The position numbers were made by a program, and so were the translations under genes. The notes below the pieces were generated by a model. That model saw only the letters and a list, made by a program, of their open reading frames with translations. It was not told the origin of the DNA and searched no databases. DNA of 30,183 nt. Origin: a virus. Below, in pieces: positions 7,152 to 14,366 of this stretch (the stretch's first letter is position 1; every line of letters begins with the position of its first letter). The DNA lies in the IMG/VR virus record IMGVR_UViG_3300023184_007517, positions 1-30,183 of that record; one strand, 5' to 3'.

Positions 7152-9182
7152 TTAGTTAATAGTTAAAGTTGAATTTGTATAGTTATAAGTTCCGGTTTTT
7201 CCACCAGCATTAGTCAGAGTAACCGTTAATCCAGTTGGTGAAGTTGCACCAAGAAAGAATTGATATGTTGCCCCTGTTGTAGGGGTTACGTTATTAAAAT
7301 CTACTGTTAATGAAGTCGTGGTAAATGATGCCGTAAGCGATATTGCTCCAAATGTTTTGGCAAAAACTCGCAAAGTGCCTGCGCTGATAGTTGTTGAGCC
7401 AGTATAGTTATTATTTTGATTGTAAGTCGTGAGCATTCCGGTCCCAACTTTTGTAAATGATCCCGATCCAGATATTTGTCCAGTTATACTAAAGCCAGAT
7501 GTTGTATTCCCTACGCTTGAGTCTGTGCCAGAAGCCAAAGTAATTGTCCCAACATAAATCGGTGTATGTCCTGCAACAACCGACTCATTCCAAAGTGCGC
7601 CGCCTCCATTTGGTCCAGCACCGCCGTTGAGCGTAATGTTATTATTGATCGTTGGGCTAGTGTAGGTTCGGAATTGCGCCCCGCTCGAAACATTTATCGT
7701 AGCGTTTCGCAGAGGCAATCCCCCAGCACCATCCTGCCCAACTGCTCCAGTGAGAATGTTTATTTGACCCAGACTGGTTGTTCCCGCCGTCCCGTTAAAA
7801 TAAATTACACCAGTCGCATTGATATTTAAAGTCTGCCCTCCTCCGTTAAGTGTGCCAGTTTGAAGGTTAATCTGGAACGATCCAAGTTTTGTTAAACTTG
7901 CCGTTGAGGTAAGGGTTATTGCTCCATTTACTGTAAAGTTGTTGGCATTGTAATTGTAAGCAAGATTGCCTCCGCTCAAGGTTGTGGTATTTAAAACCCT
8001 CGCCGTAGCATTTGTGCCATTTCCTATTTGTAGAGTTCCCGCATTTACTATAGTTCCCCCCGTGTATGTGTTTACTGCATTTGTTATTAATGTACCAGTG
8101 CCGCTTTTGGTGAGTACACCCGTTCCGCTGATGATACCAGAGAGGGTTTGATTGCTGTTTGATCCAAAAAGGAACGTGCCGTTGTTTGTAACAGTCGCGC
8201 TGTAGCTTCCGTTTCCAAGCAATCCCGTGGATCCAATTTCTAATGTACCTGAGATTGTTGTCGTTCCAGTATAGGTATTGTTTCCCAACAGGGTCTGTGT
8301 TCCACTTCCAGATTTAACTAAAGTAAGCGTGGCGGTTCCATTAGCTATTATTCCGCTAAAGCTTCCAGTTCCATTGTTTGCGCCTACTGTTATGGTACTG
8401 GCGGTACTATCAGCGCGAACTCTTCCGTTTCCATTCAAGCTCTTGATGGTAGCACCTGAGTTTGCGTCACTATTTGACCCTCTACCGACATTCATGGTAG
8501 CATTGGTGAGGGTCAAATCTGTGTTGGCAAAGTTGCTGGAACCAGCAGTAGCGAATTGCAGGTTGGAACGACCAGTGGTGGAACCAGTGCCAACTCCGTT
8601 GATAACCAGAGATCCACTCGAAGAGGCGTTATTGCGCACTACAATTCCGCTGTTCAAAGTTGTGGGATTATATGTCAGAGTCACGCCACTGGAAATGTTA
8701 ATGCCTCCGTCGAAATATAATTGGCTCAAGTTAGTGGTTGTCCCCGTGCCACTGGTCTGTATTATGGAGTTGATGGTCACGTTCACCACCGGACTTATAA
8801 CAACGAAACCAGAATTCTGATCAGAAAACAGAGTGCCGCCGTCGAGGTTGACCCCGACTTTAAGATCAGAATCAGCACCGCCGAGGGATAATGTTCCATT
8901 TGTATTTACGGTGAATGGGGCGGTAAACCCATTAAAAATAGCTCCTGAAGATGTGAGGCGGAGTATGCCCATATTAATAATTGTGGCTCCAGTGTAAGTA
9001 TTCGATCCTATAAGCGTTAATGTGCCAGTGCCGTTTTTAATAATACCGATTGTGCCAGAAATAACCGATGAAATGGTTGTCGCGGAATAAACCATAAACT
9101 GACGATACAATGCCGTCGAAGATGCTATTGCGCTTACATTGCTTGCCCCCACTTTTGCTGCGCTTGAATCAGTTATTTTCAT
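7152..9182 (-). CDS. Beta-strand-repeat (PATR-type) adhesin-like fibre protein
   Basis: This 676-aa protein is rich in Gly, Thr, Ser and Asn, with several autotransporter-associated beta-strand repeats. Each has a GTGTLTL core, then NTYTG, then a TLRL/TLEIG strand. Examples start near residues 50, 285, 355 and 610 (KNGTGTLTLIGSNTYTGAT, KSGSGTQTLLGNNTYTG, KSGTGTLITNAVNTYTGG, KVGTGMLTTYNQNNNYTGS). Such repeats form right-handed beta-helices in bacterial surface proteins. There is no signal peptide and no outer-membrane barrel, and the gene lies in a run of fibre genes, so I read it as a virion fibre or spike rather than a secreted adhesin. One sampled 60-base stretch (8101-8160) is 50% G+C, clearly above its neighbours, consistent with acquisition from another genome. 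The start is ATG at 9182, eight bases after the previous stop. Confidence 0.7.
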   Translation of the reverse strand: MKITDSSAAKVGASNVSAIASSTALYRQFMVYSATTISSVISGTIGIIKNGTGTLTLIGSNTYTGATIINMGILRLTSSGAIFNGFTAPFTVNTNGTLSLGGADSDLKVGVNLDGGTLFSDQNSGFVVISPVVNVTINSIIQTSGTGTTTNLSQLYFDGGINISSGVTLTYNPTTLNSGIVVRNNASSSGSLVINGVGTGSTTGRSNLQFATAGSSNFANTDLTLTNATMNVGRGSNSDANSGATIKSLNGNGRVRADSTASTITVGANNGTGSFSGIIANGTATLTLVKSGSGTQTLLGNNTYTGTTTISGTLEIGSTGLLGNGSYSATVTNNGTFLFGSNSNQTLSGIISGTGVLTKSGTGTLITNAVNTYTGGTIVNAGTLQIGNGTNATARVLNTTTLSGGNLAYNYNANNFTVNGAITLTSTASLTKLGSFQINLQTGTLNGGGQTLNINATGVIYFNGTAGTTSLGQINILTGAVGQDGAGGLPLRNATINVSSGAQFRTYTSPTINNNITLNGGAGPNGGGALWNESVVAGHTPIYVGTITLASGTDSSVGNTTSGFSITGQISGSGSFTKVGTGMLTTYNQNNNYTGSTTISAGTLRVFAKTFGAISLTASFTTTSLTVDFNNVTPTTGATYQFFLGATSPTGLTVTLTNAGGKTGTYNYTNSTLTIN

Positions 9183-9190
9183 ATTATAAA

Positions 9191-10129
9191 TTAGCCAACA
9201 ATTATATAAAGTGTCCCAGTTGATGGACTAGATATAGCATTATAACCAGACTGAGTTATTTGAATAAGATTTGTCAGAGCCGTAGCTCCGCTAATATTTG
9301 TTATATTACTAGCAACGTATCCAGAAGCTGCTATCTGAGCAGTAAGAAATCCACTTGGGTTTGAAGTTGGATAAAATGCACCAGTTTGAGACTGCATAAT
9401 ATAACCACTCGGATTATTACGCGGATATAAAGATGATGTGTCAACACCAGTAATAAAACCGCTAGGGTTGCTGCGAGGATATAACGAAGACGTGTCAACG
9501 CCAGTAATGAAACCGCTAGGATTACTGGACGCGTAAAAAAGTCCAGTATTATAACCAGTAATATAACCGCTAGGGTTGCTGCGAGGATATAACGAAGACG
9601 TGTCAACGCCAGTAATGAAACCGCTAGGATTACTGGACGCGTAAAAAAGTCCAGTATTATAACCAGTAATATAACCGCTAGGGTTGCTGCGAGGATATAA
9701 CGAAGACATGTCAACGCCAGTAATAAAACCGCTAGGGTTATCTTTGGTGTATAAATTCGACGTGTCAAATCCAGTAATGAAACCGCTGGGGTTATTAATT
9801 GGATAATATCTAGATAAATCACCAGACACGACAACCCCAGAAATAGTGGTTGGAAAAAGTCCAGAAATCGATCCAGATGTGACAAAACCGCTAGGATTAT
9901 TTCTTGGATAAAAAGATGTAGTATCAACATCAAAAAGGTCGCCCCGAACCATTATAGGAATACCAGAAACAAGCGGTCTATTTTCAAAATATGCATCGCC
10001 GCCTTCAATTCTAATATCGCCACCAGATATGTGCAAGCCACCAGATGGCGCGGACGCACCAATTCCTATTGAATCAGCAAAATAACCTGATTTACCGTGT
10101 AGCATTTTTGTTCTAAATATTAATGACAT
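9191..10129 (-). CDS. Tail-fibre protein with 18-residue repeats
   Basis: This 312-aa protein has a head (residues ~1-75, MSLIFRTKMLHGKSGYF... with GGLHISGGDIRIEGG) typical of phage fibre trunk proteins. It is followed by about ten copies of an 18-residue unit built around NPSGFITGVDTSSLYPRS or NPSGYITGYNTGLFYASS, and a C-terminal cap (from ~residue 265) ending in TGTLYIIVG. Regular NPSG turns every 18 residues suggest an elongated trimeric shaft. The middle units are nearly identical at DNA level and alternate in pairs, forming a 108-bp tandem repeat, so copy number could change by recombination. The start is ATG at 10129. A conserved family could not be named with certainty. Confidence 0.75.
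   Translation of the reverse strand: MSLIFRTKMLHGKSGYFADSIGIGASAPSGGLHISGGDIRIEGGDAYFENRPLVSGIPIMVRGDLFDVDTTSFYPRNNPSGFVTSGSISGLFPTTISGVVVSGDLSRYYPINNPSGFITGFDTSNLYTKDNPSGFITGVDMSSLYPRSNPSGYITGYNTGLFYASSNPSGFITGVDTSSLYPRSNPSGYITGYNTGLFYASSNPSGFITGVDTSSLYPRSNPSGFITGVDTSSLYPRNNPSGYIMQSQTGAFYPTSNPSGFLTAQIAASGYVASNITNISGATALTNLIQITQSGYNAISSPSTGTLYIIVG
9459..9782. repeat. 108-bp tandem repeat inside the fibre gene (three copies)
   Basis: Copies begin at 9459, 9567 and 9675. The first two are almost identical over the full 108 bases, and the third matches for about its first half and then diverges. Each copy encodes two 18-residue units (36 aa). Near-identity, including at third codon positions, indicates recent duplication or gene conversion. 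Confidence 0.85.
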
Positions 10130-10260
10130 TTTTATCTATCTAGCCCGCCGACCTATTTCGACATTAGTTCATTAAATATTATACACGCTTATAATATAAA
10201 TAAAAATTATTTTTTAATAGTAGACGAATTTACCAAATAAACCCACGCACATAAACAGAT

Positions 10261-10359
10261 TTATTTATTTTTTTTATTCGAGCCCTTTTGGGAAGATTTC
10301 GAACCAGCCTGCTTGGGCTTCTTTTTTTCTTTTTTTTGAGAATTGTTTCCTTTAGCCAT
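10261..10359 (-). CDS. Small lysine-rich protein (32 aa)
   Basis: An ATG at 10359 opens a 32-residue frame starting MAKGNNSQKKEKKKPKQ and ending GSNKKNK, with 13 Lys and no hydrophobic core. It lies in an otherwise empty gap between the LamG and repeat-fibre genes, on the same strand. Compositions like this are seen in tiny cytoplasmic proteins of Gram-negative bacteria (MAKG...K-rich), and a nucleic-acid-binding role would fit the charge. Function is unknown. The frame is short enough to be fortuitous, but the coding-like use of A-rich Lys codons and the start context favour a gene. Confidence 0.5.
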   Translation of the reverse strand: MAKGNNSQKKEKKKPKQAGSKSSQKGSNKKNK

Positions 10360-10525
10360 ATGCTATTTTTTAAAATTTAAAGGTGCGGATTATACATGCA
10401 TATACACAAAATCAGTCACCAACAGACAAACAGTTTACAAATCGTTAATCCATTTAAAAGACTCATTAATCTTTTCAGAAAAATCTCTTATAGAGATATC
10501 AGTATTCGTTTAAGCATAGTTTATA

Positions 10526-10533
10526 TATTTATA
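10526..10533 (-). promoter_or_regulatory. T4-late-type promoter octamer TATAAATA
   Basis: TATAAATA on the minus strand lies eight bases past the terminator at 10541-10572 and upstream of the small Lys-rich and repeat-fibre genes. The T4 late promoter is this octamer and is read by gp55, a phage sigma. This phage encodes a sigma-like factor, so the match could be functional, but the region is A/T-rich and chance matches occur. Confidence 0.35.
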
Positions 10534-10540
10534 CAAAAAA

Positions 10541-10572
10541 TAACCACAGGAACCGTTAAGCTCCTGTGGTTA
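10541..10572 (-). terminator. Rho-independent terminator after the LamG gene
   Basis: An 11-bp perfect stem (TAACCACAGGA at 10541-10551, TCCTGTGGTTA at 10562-10572) has a ten-base loop. On the minus strand it is followed by six T. The plus-strand side is also followed by a T-rich run, so it could work in both directions, though no plus-strand gene reads into it. Confidence 0.85.
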
Positions 10573-10598
10573 TTAATTTTTTTATTAAAACTGGTTTA

Positions 10599-11285
10599 TT
10601 AGTTTAATTCCAAACCGTTTCCAGAGTTATAAAGAGCAGATACTTCTCCTTCAGTGAGTGCTCTGTTCCAGATACCAACTGCATCGATTTGACCGTTGAA
10701 GGGGCTAATAAGACTTCCTTCCCGCACTTCAGCTCCAATGGACAAGCAAGGTATATTTCCTAAATAATTAGATACTGAGCTTTGCAAAATTCCATTTACA
10801 AACAATTTAATTGTTCCTGAAGAAGTTGTTACAACAATATGTTGCCAGGAATTAGTGGTAAATGGGTAATTTATTCCAAGATCTTGAGTAAAATCATCAA
10901 TATTAATATTTCCGTTCAATAAATACATATTGAAACTAGGTCCATAATTATATTGACCCATTAATATTTGACCATAACCAGCATCAGAACCATTCACCCA
11001 ACATGAAATTGTTTTGTCGTTTGAAAAATCCAAAGCTAATGGAGCAACTAAAGCATTACTTCCATCAAACACAGCAGCATCTCCAATCTTTCCAGAAGCA
11101 AACTGAACATTGCCATTAACTGTCAATGTGTTGTTGTTTCCAGAAGAATCAGATGGATCTGTGAGTTTATAGAATGCTTGAAGACCAGTTAGAAGAGAAT
11201 TACCACCTCCATTTACTGGTGCAGCAGATAGTTTGCCACCAAATATTTTTATGTTTGCGTTGTTTGATTTTATTAAGTTTGCCAT
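10599..11285 (-). CDS. LamG/concanavalin-like tail protein
   Basis: This 228-aa protein has a short N-terminal segment (MANLIKSNNANIKIFGGKL) probably used for attachment. The rest is a laminin-G-type lectin fold of the LamG_3 kind: YKLTDPSDSSGNNNTLT, then GKIGDAAVFDGSNAL, a central NSWQHIVVTTSSGTIKLFVNG strand pair, and the diagnostic ending FNGQIDAVGIWNRALTEGEVSALYNSG. These domains bind sugars. In phages they occur on fibres and capsid decorations and are thought to help adsorption. The gene is flanked by terminators on both sides (10541-10572 and 11314-11348), so it may be a separately controlled, exchangeable unit. The start is ATG at 11285. There is no signal peptide. Confidence 0.85.
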   Translation of the reverse strand: MANLIKSNNANIKIFGGKLSAAPVNGGGNSLLTGLQAFYKLTDPSDSSGNNNTLTVNGNVQFASGKIGDAAVFDGSNALVAPLALDFSNDKTISCWVNGSDAGYGQILMGQYNYGPSFNMYLLNGNINIDDFTQDLGINYPFTTNSWQHIVVTTSSGTIKLFVNGILQSSVSNYLGNIPCLSIGAEVREGSLISPFNGQIDAVGIWNRALTEGEVSALYNSGNGLELN

Positions 11286-11313
11286 ATGTTATTTAATTTA
11301 GTTTTTCAAAAAA

Positions 11314-11348
11314 AATCTTACGCAAGGGATTGGACCTAGCGTAAGATT
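11314..11348 (-). terminator. Rho-independent terminator after the long fibre gene
   Basis: A perfect 10-bp stem (AATCTTACGC at 11314-11323, GCGTAAGATT at 11339-11348) has a 15-base loop. On the minus strand it is followed by a T-rich run (complement of the A run ending at 11313). It lies 16 bases past the stop of the 366-aa fibre gene. Confidence 0.85.
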
Positions 11349-11364
11349 GTTTATTTTTTATTTA

Positions 11365-12465
11365 TTATTGATTTGAGGCGAATACATTCAAGACGATATC
11401 ATTCTCAAGAACTTCATCAGAGAAAGAAATATCAAATCCAGTCGTAGTTCTGTTGCTTATCGAAAACGCGTAATAAACGCTTCCCTGTATAGAAACATTA
11501 ACAACCGGAGTTGAAGAAAACGCAGAACCAGGGAAACTAACGCTCATTGATTCAACGTTCTGCGTAACTGGCGTACTAAATGACTTCTGCTTAGCAAAAA
11601 GATCATCAACATAGGTTTTTGTAGTAGCATGTGAACCACTTATTGGAGCAGCCACCTCTACAGTACCAGAAAACTTACCATTTCCAGAAACTTCCAAAGC
11701 TTCAGAAGGTGTTTCGGTATTGACACCGACCTTACCATTTTCAACGAATAATGTTGTCGAAGCTCCACCGCCATTAACCTCAAAACCGCCAGAAGCAGTT
11801 ATTGTGCCAGTAACATCAAGATTTCCACTTATAATACCGCCAACTCTTTTATCGAGATAATTACTTTCAATATCAACCAAGCGAGTATCAAGCAATCCAC
11901 TTGCAGTAGCGAGTGAACTATTAAGCGTAGACACCTCAGTTGTTATTCTAGAATCAAGTATTCCAGATGCTGTAGAAATATCTGAAGACAAAGATCCACT
12001 AATATTTCCGAGTGTAGTTACGAGATTAGAAGCAAAGTTTTCATCGTCTCCCAATGCGGCAGCCAACTCATTAAGAGTGTCGAGTGCGGCAGGAGCCATA
12101 TCAATTACGCCACTAATGCGATCATCGATATATGTGTTAAGATTGCCAGACACTAAATCAATTTTACTATCAAGTATGCCGCTAGCCGTAACAAGCGCAG
12201 AAGATAAATCTGCACCAGTTTGAGCTATACTAGTAGCAAGTTCACCACTTGCCGTTGCAAGATCAGTACTAAGAGCAAACAATCCACTCCCTAAGCCAGT
12301 AGAAAGCTCGCCACTTAATTGCAATAATGAATTATTAAGAGCTACGCCAGTAGCATCAAGTTCAGAAAGGTAAGCAAAGCTCCCGCTAGCTCCCGCTTCA
12401 ACTCTACCAGCGTTGCCGCTGATATTAATATTAGTGAGTCTAATTTGTTTAAATGCGTTTATCAT
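11365..12465 (-). CDS. Tail-fibre protein
   Basis: This 366-aa protein has a fibre N-terminus (IRLTNINISGNAGRVEAG), a long region of SG/AS-rich helical repeats (ATASGELATSIAQ, TASGILDSKID and similar), the classic phage fibre motif APAALDTLNELAAALGDDEN near residue 130, and a GVNTETPSEALEVSGNGKF segment typical of fibre tips. The final ~70 residues form a separate module that resembles the end of the neighbouring 157-aa fibre protein (TGFDISFSDEVLEND...LNVFAS). It probably forms a trimeric coiled-coil shaft with a small receptor-facing or capping tip. The start is ATG at 12465; the leader contains a hexanucleotide repeat and a TATAAATA octamer upstream. A perfect terminator follows. Confidence 0.8.
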   Translation of the reverse strand: MINAFKQIRLTNINISGNAGRVEAGASGSFAYLSELDATGVALNNSLLQLSGELSTGLGSGLFALSTDLATASGELATSIAQTGADLSSALVTASGILDSKIDLVSGNLNTYIDDRISGVIDMAPAALDTLNELAAALGDDENFASNLVTTLGNISGSLSSDISTASGILDSRITTEVSTLNSSLATASGLLDTRLVDIESNYLDKRVGGIISGNLDVTGTITASGGFEVNGGGASTTLFVENGKVGVNTETPSEALEVSGNGKFSGTVEVAAPISGSHATTKTYVDDLFAKQKSFSTPVTQNVESMSVSFPGSAFSSTPVVNVSIQGSVYYAFSISNRTTTGFDISFSDEVLENDIVLNVFASNQ

Positions 12466-12466
12466 A

Positions 12467-12495
12467 TTTTTTTAATTTTAATTTTAATTTTAATT
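12467..12495. repeat. Hexanucleotide tandem repeat in the fibre leader
   Basis: About four units of TTTTAA/AATTTT follow one another between the start codon of the 366-aa fibre gene and the upstream TATAAATA octamer. In the mRNA this is an A-rich, unstructured leader (AATTAA units). Slippage here would change promoter-to-start distance. Confidence 0.6.
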
Positions 12496-12516
12496 CAACA
12501 ATGATGCTTTATAAGT

Positions 12517-12524
12517 TATTTATA
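12517..12524 (-). promoter_or_regulatory. T4-late-type promoter octamer TATAAATA
   Basis: TATAAATA on the minus strand lies 52 bases before the ATG of the 366-aa fibre gene, in a 120-base gap. It is the second exact copy of this octamer in a minus-strand intergenic gap. The call rests on motif identity and position only. Confidence 0.35.
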
Positions 12525-12585
12525 AGCAATCAGATACACATTACACCATTTATATTGGATATGAGAATAATTTTATACAAAAGAT

Positions 12586-13059
12586 TTATCTTGACGCAAC
12601 AACGTTCAAAATGTAACCATCAGCAGACAAGTAATCACTAAATTCAATGTTGAATCCCATGTTGGTAACATCAGATATAAAGTAATTATAGATAAGATCA
12701 TCTATATTGTTTTCAATTGAACAAGTAACAGTTTTAGGCTTCTGAGTTAAATTAATTGGATAGTTTACATACAGCGAATCAATTCCAGAGTACAACGCAA
12801 CCTGAAACTCCAGATCAGAAGAATTGCTCAATTGAACTTGCGAAAGTATTCTTTGCTCTAAAGCTAAAAGCGCGCCAGAAATCGGAATCGACACGGGCTT
12901 GTCAATATCAGCAGTATTATTTACATTATTCAAACCAACGCTTGCGGCGCTAACATTTACAGCTCCGATCATGCCATTAACAGACTGAACTGGCGCCATA
13001 GATGTTTCTACAACTATTTCGTTCACTCTTGATAAATCCTGTATTTCGATAGTATACAT
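12586..13059 (-). CDS. Short tail-fibre protein
   Basis: This 157-aa protein opens with a short N-terminal strand region. It then carries the well-known fibre module VQSVNGMIGAVNVSAASVGL followed by NNVNNTADIDKPVS (about residues 24-58), a helix, and a C-terminal beta-rich module (from ~residue 85) ending FNIEFSDYLSADGYILNVVAS. That last module is similar to the end of the next fibre protein, suggesting two fibres with a shared cap or tip domain. The start is ATG at 13059, six bases after the stop of the S74 fibre, so the two are likely co-translated. A virion location is inferred from the motif families. Confidence 0.75.
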   Translation of the reverse strand: MYTIEIQDLSRVNEIVVETSMAPVQSVNGMIGAVNVSAASVGLNNVNNTADIDKPVSIPISGALLALEQRILSQVQLSNSSDLEFQVALYSGIDSLYVNYPINLTQKPKTVTCSIENNIDDLIYNYFISDVTNMGFNIEFSDYLSADGYILNVVASR

Positions 13060-13065
13060 AGAATG

Positions 13066-14364
13066 TTAAATTAATACTCCACTTTTTAATCTATTTAAAG
13101 ATCTTCTCATCAAAGCCATCTCCATGAATTGGCATTCGTCAGGCCTAATAGACCAAATCTCTCCCGATGGCACTATATTTCCATTGCCATCAATCGATTG
13201 ATCCCATTTATCATAACATAACATACCAATATTAAATGCATCCAATCCTCTACTCGCAAACTTTTCATGAATGTTTTGCGCGATATGACCAACATGCCAT
13301 CTTGCACTAGATAAACCCTTTTGAGCAACTGCGTCTTTAAATTTATACCTAACGTAGTCGACTTCCTGCCAAGCATCAAGCCAACTATCTGGAATTTCAG
13401 ATATTTCAGTTTTTAAATTTCTATCAGACGTCTGAATAGTTGTTGTAGTTGCGTAAACCGCGCCCCAAGGCATAGTTGGTTGACCGAGGGCTTTAGTGCC
13501 ACTAGTAGAGGGAGCAAAAAAACCACTAGTCATCTTATAACTTGTACTTCCAGATGGAAATTGAAAATTTATAAAACCACTCTGCTCAAATGTTGAAAGT
13601 TCTAAATTGCTGCCAGTTGGAGCCCTAAAATGTTTTCCTAAAAATGCACTCCCAGAAAAAGTTTTAGACATCAAAACCTGACTAGATGAGTTGTACTCTA
13701 GCGCCTCATTAATTAATGGCGTTTTAAAGGCACCGCCAGCGCCCTCTACAAAAAGCGGAAAACACCTACTGCTAATACTCGCTGGAAAAGTATAAACCGG
13801 ATATGGATTACCACTTATCAAAAGATTGGAACCATTAACTTTTGGAACAGACGTAAAATTCTTAACACCGTCAATGGTCTGATTAGAATCAGTGGTAACC
13901 AGCAATTGCTGAAGCTCGTTAGCCAAATTATATCTAGATATCGTATCAAATGTAAAATCTGCTCCAGAAAAATGAATATCGCTTCCGGAAAAATTAACAT
14001 CATCCATAATAAAGTTAACATCAGCCGTAAGAAAGTTAATTTCAGAATTATTAAAAGATGCTCCAGATTCAAATATTTTAGCACCACTCAGCGTTTGCTG
14101 ACCTGTCAAAGTAAGAACTTCTTGTAATGTGCTCAAACGCGCCCCGCTAAAAGTAGGTCTAGAAAAAAAATTTTTCACGCCAGATATCGACTGCGCCCCA
14201 GTATTATAAAGAAAACCTCCAGTAGCAATATAAGAATAAGGAACCGTAGATACGGAAAGCGAATTTAATGATCCAGTTGTTGCGAAATAACCAGATCCAT
14301 ATTGACCAACAACTTTAGAAAAATCAGCGTCTATCTGTTGTAATTTTATTTTATTTATTGCCAT
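13066..14364 (-). CDS. Tail fibre/spike with C-terminal S74 intramolecular chaperone
   Basis: This 432-aa protein has an N-terminal fibre region with SG-rich beta repeats (TGAQSISGVKNFFSRPTFSG, TLTGQQTLSGAKIFESG), a unit that recurs as TIDGVKNFTSVPKVNG. The C-terminal ~125 residues form a peptidase-S74/endosialidase chaperone domain. PWGAVYATT leads to QTSDRNLKTEI, with Ser313, Asp314 and Lys318 as the expected self-cleavage site, and ARWHVGHIAQNIHEKF follows. S74 domains drive trimerisation and then cut themselves off. The gene lies between portal and the short fibre. The start is ATG at 14364 with AGGAAA upstream as a ribosome binding site. This is probably the main receptor-binding or depolymerase-type spike, though no enzymatic domain is seen. 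Confidence 0.85.
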   Translation of the reverse strand: MAINKIKLQQIDADFSKVVGQYGSGYFATTGSLNSLSVSTVPYSYIATGGFLYNTGAQSISGVKNFFSRPTFSGARLSTLQEVLTLTGQQTLSGAKIFESGASFNNSEINFLTADVNFIMDDVNFSGSDIHFSGADFTFDTISRYNLANELQQLLVTTDSNQTIDGVKNFTSVPKVNGSNLLISGNPYPVYTFPASISSRCFPLFVEGAGGAFKTPLINEALEYNSSSQVLMSKTFSGSAFLGKHFRAPTGSNLELSTFEQSGFINFQFPSGSTSYKMTSGFFAPSTSGTKALGQPTMPWGAVYATTTTIQTSDRNLKTEISEIPDSWLDAWQEVDYVRYKFKDAVAQKGLSSARWHVGHIAQNIHEKFASRGLDAFNIGMLCYDKWDQSIDGNGNIVPSGEIWSIRPDECQFMEMALMRRSLNRLKSGVLI

Positions 14365-14366
14365 AA

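Noticed and set aside
8278-8820. Long plus-strand open frame of 180 codons inside the beta-strand-repeat gene
   Set aside because: It is the mirror of Thr/Gly/Asn-rich repeats, giving Val/Pro/Leu-rich sequence without domains or a start signal.
9331-9933. Second minus-strand open frame of 200 codons within the repeat fibre
   Set aside because: It repeats with the 108-bp DNA unit and gives only Leu/Ile-rich sequence; the fibre frame explains the region.
10195-10202. Plus-strand TATAAATA
   Set aside because: No plausible plus-strand gene lies downstream, so it is taken as a chance match in A/T-rich sequence.
10396-10602. Plus-strand 68-codon frame
   Set aside because: It runs through the terminator hairpin and the end of the LamG gene and has no coding character.
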